Part shown: one piece after another, positions 51,380 to 59,417 of the stretch | How positions within the stretch are numbered: the stretch's first letter is position 1 | Layout: every line of letters begins with the position of its first letter | Assembly (NCBI GenBank): GCA_020634215.1 | Contig: JACKCD010000007.1 | Coordinates: forward strand, 73,035-137,034 | Source of the DNA: Ardenticatenaceae bacterium | Lineage (GTDB): Bacteria; Chloroflexota; Anaerolineae; Promineifilales; Promineifilaceae | Direction of reading: 5' to 3' | Length of the DNA: 64,000 nt | Position numbers and translations under genes: made by a program | Notes under the pieces: generated by a model | What the model was told of the DNA's origin: nothing | Databases searched by the model: none | The model's input: only the letters and a program-made list of their open reading frames with translations

Positions 51380-52867
51380 ATGGTTATTCCGGCCTTTATC
51401 TGGCTGATTTGGCTTCCTTTGCTTGGCGCACCGCTAGTTTATCTGGTGGGGCGGCTGCTTTCGGGGTGGCTGGCGCGGTGGACGGCGCTGTTGCTGCTGC
51501 TGGCAGCGTGGCTGCCGTTTGCCGCCACCTGGCAAGCGTTTGCCCGCCACGAAACGGTGGCCTATTCGCTGGGGCAGGTGACGCTGCAAGTTGATGGGGT
51601 GAGTTTGCTAATAACGGCCGTTATTCTCACCCTCACCCCCCTCATCGTTCTCTACTCCGCCCACACCCTTGACGGGGCAGATGGCAGCGAAAAATACAAC
51701 GCCATGCTGCTGGCAATGGGCGGCAGCATGATTGGCCTAAGCTGCGCCACCGACCTCTTCAACCTCTGGCTTTGGTTTGAAGCAACGGCCGTTACCTCCT
51801 ACCTGCTGGTTGTTTTTTACCACCAACAGCCCGCTTCGCTCGAAGCCGGAGTCAAATATCTGGTGCAAAGCGTGGTTGGTTCGGTGCTGGTGCTGTTTGG
51901 CGTGGCGCTGGTGCTGGCGCAAAGCGGCACGCTATCCCTGACCGCGCTGCGGCAGCAGGCCACGCCATCCCCGCTGCTGCTGGCCGCTTGCGCCCTCTTT
52001 GCCGTTGGCTTTGGGGTCAAAATCGCCCTTGTCCCCCTGCACACCTGGCTGCCCGATGCCCACGCCCAAGCACCTAGCGGCATTAGTGCCCTGCTTTCCG
52101 GCATTGTCATTGAAACGGGGCTGGTTGCTTTGCTACGGGCGATGGCGGCATTAACGGCCGTTACCCACACCTGGGGTCTATTGCTGCTCATGCTCGGCGC
52201 GGTCAACATGCTGGTGGGCAACCTGCTGGCGCTGCCGCAAACGCAGGTCAAGCGGCTGCTCGCTTTTTCCAGCATCAGCCACATCGGCTACATGCTCACC
52301 GGCCTGGGGATTGCCGTCACCAGCGGCGAGGTGCTGGGGGCGCAGGGCGGCTTTTTCCACCTGCTAACGCACGGGCTGATGAAGGGGCTGGCTTTTTTGG
52401 CGGCTGGGGCATTGCTCTATGGGCTGCATACGGCCGTTAATGACCACACCCCGCTGACCATTGCCGAACTGTCTGGCAGCGGTTGGCGCTATCCGCTGGT
52501 GGCCGTCGCCCTGACGCTGGCCTTGCTGGGGCTGGGTGGCATCCCGCCGCTGGCGGGGTTTATGTCCAAGTGGCAAATTTTGCTAGCGGGCATGGGTAGC
52601 CAACAGCCTGTTTTAATGGGCTTCGTGGCCTTTGCCGCTCTCAACAGCGTCCTGTCCCTGGCCTACTACGCCCCGATGGTGCAAATGGTTTTCCGGCGGG
52701 AAATGTCGGCTGTGGTGCAAAACGGCCGTTCTTTGCCCCTCACCATGAATCTACCTATCCTCCTCCTCGCACTCGCCATCGTCACCATCGGCCTCTGGCC
52801 GGGTCTAGTGACCAGGTTGACACAAGGAGCAGGAACGGCGTTGTTATCGGTAATCGGTAATCAGTAA
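51380..52867 (+). CDS. NuoM/NuoN/MbhH-like antiporter subunit
   Basis: 495 residues, about fourteen membrane helices. Antiporter-module residues Glu134 (W-L-W-F-E-A-T-A-V-T-S-Y) and Lys214 (G-F-G-V-K-I-A-L-V-P-L-H-T-W-L-P-D-A-H) are present, as in MbhH, MrpD and NuoM/N. Second ion-pumping subunit of the complex. The last residues (V-I-G-N-Q) and stop are encoded by repeat C2, so the ancestral end may have been earlier. Several AACGGCCGTT copies are inside. Confidence 0.92.
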   Translation: MVIPAFIWLIWLPLLGAPLVYLVGRLLSGWLARWTALLLLLAAWLPFAATWQAFARHETVAYSLGQVTLQVDGVSLLITAVILTLTPLIVLYSAHTLDGADGSEKYNAMLLAMGGSMIGLSCATDLFNLWLWFEATAVTSYLLVVFYHQQPASLEAGVKYLVQSVVGSVLVLFGVALVLAQSGTLSLTALRQQATPSPLLLAACALFAVGFGVKIALVPLHTWLPDAHAQAPSGISALLSGIVIETGLVALLRAMAALTAVTHTWGLLLLMLGAVNMLVGNLLALPQTQVKRLLAFSSISHIGYMLTGLGIAVTSGEVLGAQGGFFHLLTHGLMKGLAFLAAGALLYGLHTAVNDHTPLTIAELSGSGWRYPLVAVALTLALLGLGGIPPLAGFMSKWQILLAGMGSQQPVLMGFVAFAALNSVLSLAYYAPMVQMVFRREMSAVVQNGRSLPLTMNLPILLLALAIVTIGLWPGLVTRLTQGAGTALLSVIGNQ

Positions 52868-52907
52868 TCGGTAATCAGTTCGCCGATTACCGATTACTGA
52901 TTACTTC
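52848..52907. repeat. Inverted repeat, family C (copy 2)
   Basis: Tandem GGTAATCGGTAATCAGTAAT units and complement; overlaps the 3' end of the antiporter gene and ends 6 nt before the NuoA-like start. Confidence 0.92.
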
Positions 52908-52912
52908 CAAAA

Positions 52913-53221
52913 ATGACCCTTCTCACTCCACCCCTCGCCTTCCTCATCTACCTGCTGCTGGTAGCAGTGCTATCGGGTATTGGCCGGGTGATGGCGGGGG
53001 AAGAACACCCAAACCCGCTCAAGTCGAGCTTGTATGCTGGGGGAGAACGGCCGTTTACCCAGCGCGGGCTGCCCGGTTATCGGCCGTTTTTCGTCATCGC
53101 CCTCTTCTTCGCCGTCCTCCACCTGGGCGTGTTGATGGTTGGCAGCAGTGGTCTCACGCCCTTATCCGGCCTCTACCTGCTTGGTCTGCTGCTGGTTCTT
53201 CTAGCCCTCATTTTAGGCTAG
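52913..53221 (+). CDS. NuoA-like small membrane subunit
   Basis: 102 residues, three helices. The loop K-S-S-L-Y-A-G-G-E-R-P and G-Y-R-P-F-F-V-I-A-L-F-F-A-V-L-H-L-G resemble NuoA (Y-E-C-G and F-D-x-E regions), but the conserved Asp/Glu of NuoA helix 2 are replaced (L-H-L-G). NuoA homologues are usual in complex I and F420H2 dehydrogenase but not in classical membrane-bound hydrogenases. A divergent relative is therefore the cautious call. Confidence 0.7.
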   Translation: MTLLTPPLAFLIYLLLVAVLSGIGRVMAGEEHPNPLKSSLYAGGERPFTQRGLPGYRPFFVIALFFAVLHLGVLMVGSSGLTPLSGLYLLGLLLVLLALILG

Positions 53222-53224
53222 GAC

Positions 53225-53304
53225 ATTCACCGCAGAGAACGCCAAGAGCGCAAAGATTTTCCCTCTTTTCCTCCGCGCCCTCTGCGCTCTCTGCGGTTAA
53301 AAAA
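53225..53304. repeat. Inverted repeat, family E (copy 2)
   Basis: CCGCAGAGAACGCCAAGAGC and complement across TTTCCC; fills the NuoA-NuoB gap. Confidence 0.88.
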
Positions 53305-53307
53305 CAC

Positions 53308-53769
53308 ATGACGCTTAATCTGGCGCAATCGTGGCAAGATGCTTTGGACAAGGTGCGAACTTGGGCGCGGCTCAACTCGCCCTGGCTCATCCACTACAAC
53401 AGCGGCTCTTGCAACGGCTGCGACATCGAAATTTTAGCCACGCTCACGCCGCGCTATGACGTGGAGCGGCTGGGGGTGAAGCTGCAAGGCAGCCCCCGCC
53501 ATGCTGACGTGCTGATTTGCACCGGCCCCGTCACGCGCCAATCAAAAGATCGGCTGCGGCGGATTTATGAGCAAATGCCGGAACCCAAATTTGTGATTGC
53601 CGTTGGCTCCTGCGCCATTTCCGGCGGGGCGTTTCAGGGATGCTACAACGTCATCGGCCACATTGACGAGGTGATCCCCGTGGATGTCTATGTGCCGGGC
53701 TGCCCACCCCGCCCGGAGGCGATTATTGATGGGGTGGTGAAGTTGTTACAGAAGATCGGTAAACAGTAA
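53308..53769 (+). CDS. NuoB-like / [NiFe] hydrogenase small subunit (group 4)
   Basis: 153 residues. Cluster cysteines: C-N-G-C-D (about 33-37), G-S-C-A (about 98-101) and P-G-C-P-P-R-P (about 131-137), giving the four ligands of the proximal [4Fe-4S] cluster. Length and the single-cluster form fit NuoB, EchC, HycG and MbhJ. With its neighbours it forms the electron-transfer module that links the ferredoxin-like subunit to the nickel site. The C-terminal I-G-K-Q and stop come from repeat C3. Confidence 0.94.
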   Translation: MTLNLAQSWQDALDKVRTWARLNSPWLIHYNSGSCNGCDIEILATLTPRYDVERLGVKLQGSPRHADVLICTGPVTRQSKDRLRRIYEQMPEPKFVIAVGSCAISGGAFQGCYNVIGHIDEVIPVDVYVPGCPPRPEAIIDGVVKLLQKIGKQ

Positions 53770-53826
53770 TCAGTAATCGGTAATCAGTAAACAGTGACCG
53801 ATTACTGATTACCGGCTACTGATTAC
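53757..53826. repeat. Inverted repeat, family C (copy 3)
   Basis: GGTAAACAGTAATCAGTAAT units with complement, overlapping the stop of the small-subunit gene. Confidence 0.9.
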
Positions 53827-53840
53827 TGGCAAGAGAAATA

Positions 53841-54305
53841 ATGACAGAGTTAAGTCAAACCATACAAACGGCCGTTTCCCTCCTCACCCCCTACGCCCAA
53901 ACCGTTGATTACCCGGCCACCAACCGGGCGGATCTGGGGGTGGGGGTGGCGGATTTGGTAACGGCCGTTTCCACCCTCCATGAATCCAACTGGGGCTATC
54001 TGGCCGCCATTACCGGGCTGGATTGCGGGTTGGAAAGCAGCGAGTTGGAAGTGCTGTACCATTTTTGCGCGGGGGCGGCGGTGGTGACGATGCGGGTGAA
54101 GGTGGGGAAAGAAACGGCCGTTGTACCCTCCATCTGTCCCATCATCCCCTCCGCCAGCTTCTTCGAGCGCGAACTCAGCGAAATGCTGGGTGTCACCGTA
54201 GCTGGCACCCCCAACACCGCCCGCCTCTTCCTGCCCGACAACTGGCCCGCAGGTGTTTACCCGCTGCGGAAAGATTTCCAGCCGGAAATGATAAATGGAA
54301 GGTAA
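53841..54305 (+). CDS. NuoC-like 30-kDa subunit (group 4 hydrogenase)
   Basis: 154 residues. The NuoC/HycE N-terminal fold is visible: a L-A-A-I-T-G-L-D strand, a L-E-V-L-Y-H-F hairpin, the P-S-I-C-P-I-I-P-S-A-S-F-F-E-R-E-L-S-E-M-L-G core (about 94-115) and the closing L-F-L-P-D-N-W-P. Structural subunit next to the large subunit, without cofactors. Three AACGGCCGTT copies lie within 250 bp. Confidence 0.9.
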   Translation: MTELSQTIQTAVSLLTPYAQTVDYPATNRADLGVGVADLVTAVSTLHESNWGYLAAITGLDCGLESSELEVLYHFCAGAAVVTMRVKVGKETAVVPSICPIIPSASFFERELSEMLGVTVAGTPNTARLFLPDNWPAGVYPLRKDFQPEMINGR

Positions 54306-54311
54306 CTATTC

Positions 54312-54412
54312 AGGTGTCATTTCGAGGTCTTCCGAGAAATCCCATTGACCTAGCTAAGTGAATGGGATTTCCGCTGATAGATTATCCAGTAGTGACAGAC
54401 CTGAATAGTTAC
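54312..54412. repeat. Inverted repeat, family F (copy 4)
   Basis: GTGTCATTTCGAGGTCTTCC at the left; the right arm is imperfect (GGGATTTCCGCTG...GTGACA). Outside it, AACTATTCAGGTGTCA / TGACAGACCTGAATAGTT-like ends extend the palindrome. Confidence 0.75.
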
Positions 54413-54420
54413 AATGGAAA

Positions 54421-54487
54421 TTAGGAGACTGAGAGATTGAGAGACTGAGAGATTGAACCAGTCTCCTAGTCTCCCAATCTCTCTCTT
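54421..54487. repeat. Inverted repeat, family I
   Basis: Tandem GAGACTGAGAGATTGA units face CAGTCTCCTAGTCTCCCAAT, ending 9 nt before the large-subunit start. Confidence 0.85.
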
Positions 54488-54495
54488 AAAAATCT

Positions 54496-55782
54496 ATGCA
54501 CACAAACGAACATACCCAAAAAGCCGAAACCTTCATCGTCCCCATTGGCCCCCAGCACCCGGCACTGCGAGAACCCGGTCATTTTGAATTTACCATCGAA
54601 GGCGAAATCGTCACCGCCGCCTCCGTGCGGCTTGGTTATGCCCATCGCGGCATTGAAAAAGGCACCGAATCGCGCAACTGGGTGCAAAACCTCTATATGC
54701 TGGAACGCATCTGCGGCATTTGCTCCCACATCCACGCCACTGCCTACTGCCTGGGCGTGGAGCAGCTTGCCGGGGTGGAAGCACCCCCCCGCGCCCAGGC
54801 CATTCGGGAGATGGTGGCCGAATTGGAGCGCACCCACAGCCACCTGCTGTGGCTGGGCGAGGCGGCGCACGAGGCTGGTTTTGAGACGCTGTTTATGTAT
54901 GCCTGGCGCGACCGCGAAACGGTGATGGACATTTTGGAAGCCCTCACCGGCAACCGCGTCAACTACTCAGCTAACTTGCTGGGTGGCGTGAAATATGACG
55001 TGACGGGGGAGCAGGCCAGCAAGATTGAGCAGGGGCTGGATTATCTGGAAGAGCGTACCCGCCACTATCTGGATGTGGTCACATCTGATCCGGTGTTTAT
55101 CCAACGGACACGGGGGATTGGGGTGATGACGGCCGTTCAAGCCGACCGGTTGGGGGTGGTAGGGCCAACCGCCCGCGCCTCCGGCGTTGTCCGCGATGTC
55201 CGCGTGGAAGCCCCCTACGCTGCCTACACCGCCTTTCCCATCACCCCCGTTTTGGCACAAGCAGGCGATCTGGAAGCCCGTTTTGTGGTGCGGCTGCGGG
55301 AACTGTTTGAAAGCTATGGCGTGATTCGCCGCATTTTAGCGAATTTGCCCCCTGGCGAACTGGTTCTCAAGCGAATGCCGCGCCGCATCAAGGCCGGGGA
55401 AGCGATCAGCCGCGTGGAAGCCCCGCGTGGCGAGCTGTTTTACTTTATCCGCAGCAACGGCAGCGACACGCCGGATCGGGTGAAGGTGCGAACGCCAACG
55501 CTGTGCAACATGGCCTCGGTGCTGACGCTCACTGTCGGTCGCCACCTAGCTGATGTGCCGATGATTTTGGTGGGCATTGACCCCTGCTTCTCCTGCAATG
55601 ATCGCGGTTTGGTGCTAAAGCGCGGGGCTGACCATGAGCATTGGACATGGGACAGGCTGCGGCAAATTGGGCTTGACTATTATGCAGGGGAGCGGGGGAG
55701 CGGGGGAGTAGGGGGGACAAGCATCTCCCCTGCCCCCCTGCCCCCCTGCCCCCCTGCCCTGCTTACGGGAATGCACGTATGA
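54496..55782 (+). CDS. [NiFe] hydrogenase large subunit, group 4 (NuoD-like)
   Basis: 428 residues. Both nickel-binding motifs are intact: L1 R-I-C-G-I-C-S-H-I-H (C73, C76, H80) and L2 D-P-C-F-S-C-N-D-R (C364, C367, R370). NuoD of complex I lacks these Cys, so this is a hydrogenase catalytic subunit of the Ech/Mbh/Hyf type. About 58 residues follow R370, matching the extension that HycI-type proteases remove after nickel insertion; the protease gene is four genes on. The last 25 or so residues of the extension are encoded by GC-rich repeat J. The stop overlaps the NuoH-like start (ATGA). Confidence 0.94.
   Translation: MHTNEHTQKAETFIVPIGPQHPALREPGHFEFTIEGEIVTAASVRLGYAHRGIEKGTESRNWVQNLYMLERICGICSHIHATAYCLGVEQLAGVEAPPRAQAIREMVAELERTHSHLLWLGEAAHEAGFETLFMYAWRDRETVMDILEALTGNRVNYSANLLGGVKYDVTGEQASKIEQGLDYLEERTRHYLDVVTSDPVFIQRTRGIGVMTAVQADRLGVVGPTARASGVVRDVRVEAPYAAYTAFPITPVLAQAGDLEARFVVRLRELFESYGVIRRILANLPPGELVLKRMPRRIKAGEAISRVEAPRGELFYFIRSNGSDTPDRVKVRTPTLCNMASVLTLTVGRHLADVPMILVGIDPCFSCNDRGLVLKRGADHEHWTWDRLRQIGLDYYAGERGSGGVGGTSISPAPLPPCPPALLTGMHV
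55686..55765. repeat. Inverted repeat, family J, inside the large-subunit gene
   Basis: Tandem GGGGAGCGGGGGA units face CCCCTGCCCCCCTGCCC units. It encodes a Gly/Ser then Pro-rich tail of the hydrogenase large subunit. Confidence 0.85.
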
Positions 55783-56690
55783 TCAGCGACCTGACCACCC
55801 TCCTCTTCTTCCCCGGCGGGCTGAGCATGCTGCTGGCGGGGATGGCGTTTACCTGGCTGGACAGGAAGCTGCTGGCGCGGCTGCAAAATCGGCTGGGGCC
55901 ACGCTGGTTCCAGCCGCTGGCTGATATGGTGAAACTATTGGCAAAGGAAGAAGTGGTGCCAGCCGGAGTCAACCGACTGCTGTTTGTGGGGCTGCCGGTG
56001 GTGGCGTTGGCAGGGGCATTAACGGCCGTTCTCTACATCCCACTCTGGGGTCTCCCACCGGCCGCCAGCTTCCCCGGCGATCTGGTCGTTACCGTCTACC
56101 TACTCAGCCTGCTTACCCTCTGCACCGGGCTGGCCGGAGCCAACAGCGGCGGCCGTTTCTCGCTGCTGGGCGCCACCCGCACCCTCACCCAGCTGTTTGC
56201 CTACGAAGCCCCGTTTCTGATGGCACTGATGGGGCCAGCGTTGGTGGCGGGTAGCTGGCAAATTGCGCTGATCACGGCAGGGATAAACGGCCGTTGGCTG
56301 CTCTTCACCCAACCCATTGGCTTCCTCGTGGCACTCATTGGGCTAATGGGCAAGCTGGAAATGCCCCCCTTTGACGCGCCCGAAGCCGAAACCGAGATTG
56401 TGGCCGGGGCGCTGACCGAATACAGCGGGCGCGGGCTGGCACTGTTTTACCTGGGACGCAGCGTGGAGATGGTGCTGGGGCTGACGCTGGTAGCGGCGTT
56501 TTACCTCGGTGGGCTGTCCAATCCGGTGGCCTTTCTGCTAAAAACGCTGGGGCTGCTGCTTTTCATCGCCATTGTGCAGTCGCTAATGGCGCGGCTGCGG
56601 ATTGACCAGACAGTGGGGCTGTGGTGGCGCTATGGGGCGCTGCTGGTGCTGCTGCAGTGGCTGGTGCTGTGGGGGGGTCGTTGGCTATGA
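55779..56690 (+). CDS. NuoH-like membrane subunit (HyfC/EchB/MbhM type)
   Basis: 303 residues, eight membrane helices. The conserved loop E-M-P-P-F-D-A-P-E-A-E-T-E-I-V-A-G (about 197-213) and early W-L-D-R-K-L-L-A-R-L-Q-N-R-L-G-P (about 26-41) are family signatures. It anchors the hydrophilic arm and forms the acidic access path towards the antiporter subunits. Overlaps the large-subunit stop and the next start by 4 nt each, so translation is tightly coupled. Confidence 0.94.
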   Translation: MISDLTTLLFFPGGLSMLLAGMAFTWLDRKLLARLQNRLGPRWFQPLADMVKLLAKEEVVPAGVNRLLFVGLPVVALAGALTAVLYIPLWGLPPAASFPGDLVVTVYLLSLLTLCTGLAGANSGGRFSLLGATRTLTQLFAYEAPFLMALMGPALVAGSWQIALITAGINGRWLLFTQPIGFLVALIGLMGKLEMPPFDAPEAETEIVAGALTEYSGRGLALFYLGRSVEMVLGLTLVAAFYLGGLSNPVAFLLKTLGLLLFIAIVQSLMARLRIDQTVGLWWRYGALLVLLQWLVLWGGRWL

Positions 56691-57106
56691 AGATTGTGAC
56701 GATGTTGAAAGATGTGGTGCGTTCGCTGGTCAAACGGCCGTTTACCCGACCCTACCCCCGCGAAAAACAGCCCGCTCCCGAACGGCTGCGCGGCAAACTG
56801 CACTACAACCCGGAAAAATGCACCGGCTGCTGCCTGTGCAGCATGGAATGCCCGGCCAACGCCCTGGAGCTGATTACGCTGGATAAAAAAGAGAAGCGAT
56901 TTGTGATGCGCTATCACCTGGATCGCTGCACCTACTGCGCCCAGTGCGTGCAAAACTGTCGCTTTGGCTGCCTGGAAATGTCGCCCGCTGAGTGGGAGCT
57001 GGCGGCCGCGAGCAAGGAGCCGTTTACGATTTATTATGGCAACGAAGAAGATGTCGCCACCGTGCTGGCAAAGCACACTGGCACAGACGCTGAACCGCCT
57101 GGGTGA
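56687..57106 (+). CDS. NuoI-like ferredoxin subunit with two [4Fe-4S] clusters
   Basis: 139 residues from M-K-I-V-T-M-L (ATGA overlap with the NuoH-like gene). Two cluster motifs: C-T-G-C-C-L-C-S-M-E-C-P (about 44-55) and C-T-Y-C-A-Q-C-V-Q-N-C (about 83-93), eight ligands in all. It should receive electrons from soluble ferredoxin or another donor and hand them to the NuoB-like cluster. No NADH-binding (NuoE/F/G) genes are in the window. Confidence 0.93.
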   Translation: MKIVTMLKDVVRSLVKRPFTRPYPREKQPAPERLRGKLHYNPEKCTGCCLCSMECPANALELITLDKKEKRFVMRYHLDRCTYCAQCVQNCRFGCLEMSPAEWELAAASKEPFTIYYGNEEDVATVLAKHTGTDAEPPG

Positions 57107-57593
57107 AAAACGGCCGTTTCGCCTGGCCGTCCTGGGCGTGGGGCATGAACTGCGCGGAGATGACGGGGCGGGGCTGGCGGTAGCGCGAGGTTTACGGCCG
57201 TTTGCCAGCGAGCGGCTACTGGTCGTTGAAGCGGGTCACGCGCCGGAAAACCACACCGCCACCGTGCGTCGCTTTGCCCCCACGCTGGTGCTGCTGGTGG
57301 ACGCAGCGCAAATGGACGAACCGCCCGGCACCATCCGCTGGCTGGCTCCCGACGACATTACCGGCGTAAGTGCCAGCAGCCACACCCTGCCGCTGCACAT
57401 GCTGGCTCGCTTTTTGCAGGTGGAGCTGGGATGCGAGGTGGTATTGATTGGCATTCAGCCGGCCGACACTTCGTTAGGTGCGCCGCTTTCAGAACAGGTG
57501 GAAACGGCCGTTTCTACCATTATTCAAGCCCTTGTTGCGCGTGATGACGTATTCACCACCGACCAAGATGCTTGCTGTGAGGGATTGAAATGA
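57051..57593 (+). CDS. Hydrogenase maturation protease, HycI type
   Basis: 180 residues from the chosen ATG; the start lies 56 nt inside the NuoI-like gene, and a start at 57036 is equally possible. Family motifs match HycI: G-V-G-H-E-L-R-G-D-D-G-A-G, V-D-A-A-Q-M-D-E-P-P-G-T-I-R and S-S-H-T-L-P-L, containing the acidic and His nickel ligands. It removes the C-terminal extension of the large subunit after nickel insertion, which fits the extension present there. The stop overlaps the malic enzyme start. Hyp genes are not in this window. Confidence 0.9.
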   Translation: MSPPCWQSTLAQTLNRLGEKRPFRLAVLGVGHELRGDDGAGLAVARGLRPFASERLLVVEAGHAPENHTATVRRFAPTLVLLVDAAQMDEPPGTIRWLAPDDITGVSASSHTLPLHMLARFLQVELGCEVVLIGIQPADTSLGAPLSEQVETAVSTIIQALVARDDVFTTDQDACCEGLK

Positions 57594-59236
57594 AACAAAA
57601 TACACATAATCTGACGGGCGCGGCCTTATTGCACGACCCCGAATGGAACAAAGGCACAGCGTTTACCGCCGCTGAACGGGACGCACTTTGTTTGCGCGGG
57701 CTGCTGCCCCCCCGCGTCTGCACCCCAGAGGTGCAGGTGCAGCGGGTGCTGGGCAACTTTGAGCGCAAGGCCAACGATCTCGACCGATATGTTTACATGA
57801 TTGGGCTGGAAGACCGCAACGAAACGCTGTTTTATCGCGTCGTGATCGATCATCTGGACAAAATGATGCCCATCATCTACACCCCCACCGTGGGGCAAGG
57901 GTGCCAGGAATACGGCCACCTCTTCCGCCGCCCGCGTGGTCTCTACATCTCGGCCGAAGACCGGGGGCGCATTGCTGAGGTGGTTGCCAACTGGCCCCAC
58001 GACGATGTGCGGGTGATTGTTGTCACCGACGGGCAGCGAATTTTGGGGCTGGGTGATTTGGGAGCCAACGGGATGGGTATCCCCGTGGGCAAGCTATCGC
58101 TCTACACCGCCTGCGCCGGGGTGCATCCTTCGCTGACGCTGCCCATTACGCTGGACGTTGGCACTAACAACGAAACGCTGCTGGCCGACCCGCTCTACAT
58201 TGGGCTGCCGCAGCGGCGGCTGCAAGGAGAGGCGTATGAGACGCTGCTGGCGGAGTTTATAACGGCCGTTTCCGCCCGCTATCCCCACGTCCTCATCCAA
58301 TTTGAAGATTTTGGCACGCTCAACGCCTTTGGCCTGCTGGAAAAATACCGCAACCAGGTTTGCTGCTTCAACGACGACATCCAAGGAACGGCCAGCGTGA
58401 CGCTGGCTGGCCTCTATACCGCCCTGCGGATTACCGGCAAGCCATTGCGCGAGCAAGTGCTGCTCTTTCTGGGCGCGGGCGAGGCGGGCACGGGCATTGC
58501 CAATCTGGTGGTGTCGGCACTGACGGAAGAGGGAATGGATGAGGCTGAGGCGCGGCAGCGGTGCTGGTTTGTGGACACGCGGGGGCTGGTGGTAAGCAGT
58601 CGGCAGGATTTGGCGGCTTACAAACGGCCGTTTGCCCACGACCACCCCTTCCTCCCCGACTTTGCCAGCGCCGTCGAGAGCCTGCGTCCCACCGCCATCA
58701 TCGGTGCCAGCGGCCAGCCCCACATGTTCACACGACCCATTCTGGCCGCCATGGCGCGGTTAAACGAACGGCCGATTGTTTTTTCGCTCTCCAACCCCAC
58801 CTCCAAATCCGAATGCACCGCTGAGGAAGCGTACTGCTGGACCGATGGCCGCGCCATTTTTGCCAGCGGCAGCCCCTTCGACCCCGTTACCTGTAGCGGC
58901 CAAACCTTCTACCCCGCCCAGGGCAACAACGCCTACATCTTCCCCGGCGTGGGGCTGGGGGTGCTGGTCAGCGGGGCGCGGCTGGTGACGGATGAGATGT
59001 TTATGGTGGCGGCCAAAACGCTGGCGGCTGAGGTGGAGGAGGAGGATTTGGCAAACGGCCGTATTTACCCCCCACTGAGCAAAATCCGCGAGGTGTCGGC
59101 CAAGATAGGAACGGCCGTTGCTACCATCGCCTATGAGCGCGGCCTGGCAACCATGCCCCACCCAAAAGACCTGCCCGCTGCCATCCGTGCCCATATGTAC
59201 GAACCAGTCTATCCAAATTATCTTGGTCTTGAGTAG
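57590..59236 (+). CDS. NAD(P)-dependent malic enzyme (malate dehydrogenase, decarboxylating)
   Basis: 548 residues, the long bacterial/eukaryotic MaeA class. Signatures: I-I-Y-T-P-T-V-G (about 92-99), V-T-D-G-x-R-I-L-G-L-G-D-L-G (about 142-156), the Rossmann motif G-A-G-E-A-G-T-G (about 294-301) and S-N-P-T (about 399-402). It makes pyruvate, CO2 and reduced nicotinamide from malate. The start overlaps the hydrogenase protease stop (ATGA), so it is co-translated with the hydrogenase operon, an unexpected link discussed in the findings. The stop is within repeat M. Confidence 0.95.
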   Translation: MKQNTHNLTGAALLHDPEWNKGTAFTAAERDALCLRGLLPPRVCTPEVQVQRVLGNFERKANDLDRYVYMIGLEDRNETLFYRVVIDHLDKMMPIIYTPTVGQGCQEYGHLFRRPRGLYISAEDRGRIAEVVANWPHDDVRVIVVTDGQRILGLGDLGANGMGIPVGKLSLYTACAGVHPSLTLPITLDVGTNNETLLADPLYIGLPQRRLQGEAYETLLAEFITAVSARYPHVLIQFEDFGTLNAFGLLEKYRNQVCCFNDDIQGTASVTLAGLYTALRITGKPLREQVLLFLGAGEAGTGIANLVVSALTEEGMDEAEARQRCWFVDTRGLVVSSRQDLAAYKRPFAHDHPFLPDFASAVESLRPTAIIGASGQPHMFTRPILAAMARLNERPIVFSLSNPTSKSECTAEEAYCWTDGRAIFASGSPFDPVTCSGQTFYPAQGNNAYIFPGVGLGVLVSGARLVTDEMFMVAAKTLAAEVEEEDLANGRIYPPLSKIREVSAKIGTAVATIAYERGLATMPHPKDLPAAIRAHMYEPVYPNYLGLE

Positions 59237-59314
59237 CCGAGGATTCCAATCCTCGCTCTTTGGTCTAGGCCAAAAAGCGAGGATTGGCTGCTAGACCGGC
59301 GAAAGCTCGGCTAC
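59232..59314. repeat. Complex inverted repeat, family M
   Basis: Outer arms GTAGCCGAG / CTCGGCTAC and inner arms CCAATCCTCGCT / AGCGAGGATTGG. It overlaps the stop of the malic enzyme gene and may terminate the operon. A family B fragment (59331-59351) follows. Confidence 0.8.
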
Positions 59315-59357
59315 GCTCATCGCTAACTTCTCCTCTAATCTCCAATCTCCAACACCC

Positions 59358-59398
59358 CTTACACATTCCTTACAAACCATTTACCCCAAGCTTACACG
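59358..59398 (+). promoter_or_regulatory. Four 11-bp-spaced direct repeats, Pho-box-like
   Basis: CTTACA at 59358, 59369 and 59391 and TTTACC at 59380 lie exactly 11 bp apart, each as an 8-mer of PyTTACnnn type with 3-bp spacers. This matches the direct-repeat boxes of PhoB/PhoP/SphR response regulators. The last unit ends 7 bp before the -10 of the SulP gene, overlapping the -35 position. Confidence 0.7.
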
Positions 59399-59405
59399 GC
59401 AGAGG

Positions 59406-59411
59406 TAAAAT
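59406..59411 (+). promoter_or_regulatory. -10 box TAAAAT of the SulP gene
   Basis: TAAAAT only 7 nt before the start codon at 59418, so the transcript would be nearly leaderless. No -35 consensus; the direct repeats occupy that position. Confidence 0.55.
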
Positions 59412-59417
59412 AGCTTT

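Noticed and set aside
49382..57106. Annotating the NuoA/B/C/D/H/I/K/L/M set as NADH dehydrogenase (complex I)
   Set aside because: The NuoD homologue has both nickel-ligand motifs, a HycI protease is present, and NuoE/F/G are absent, so hydrogenase is better supported.
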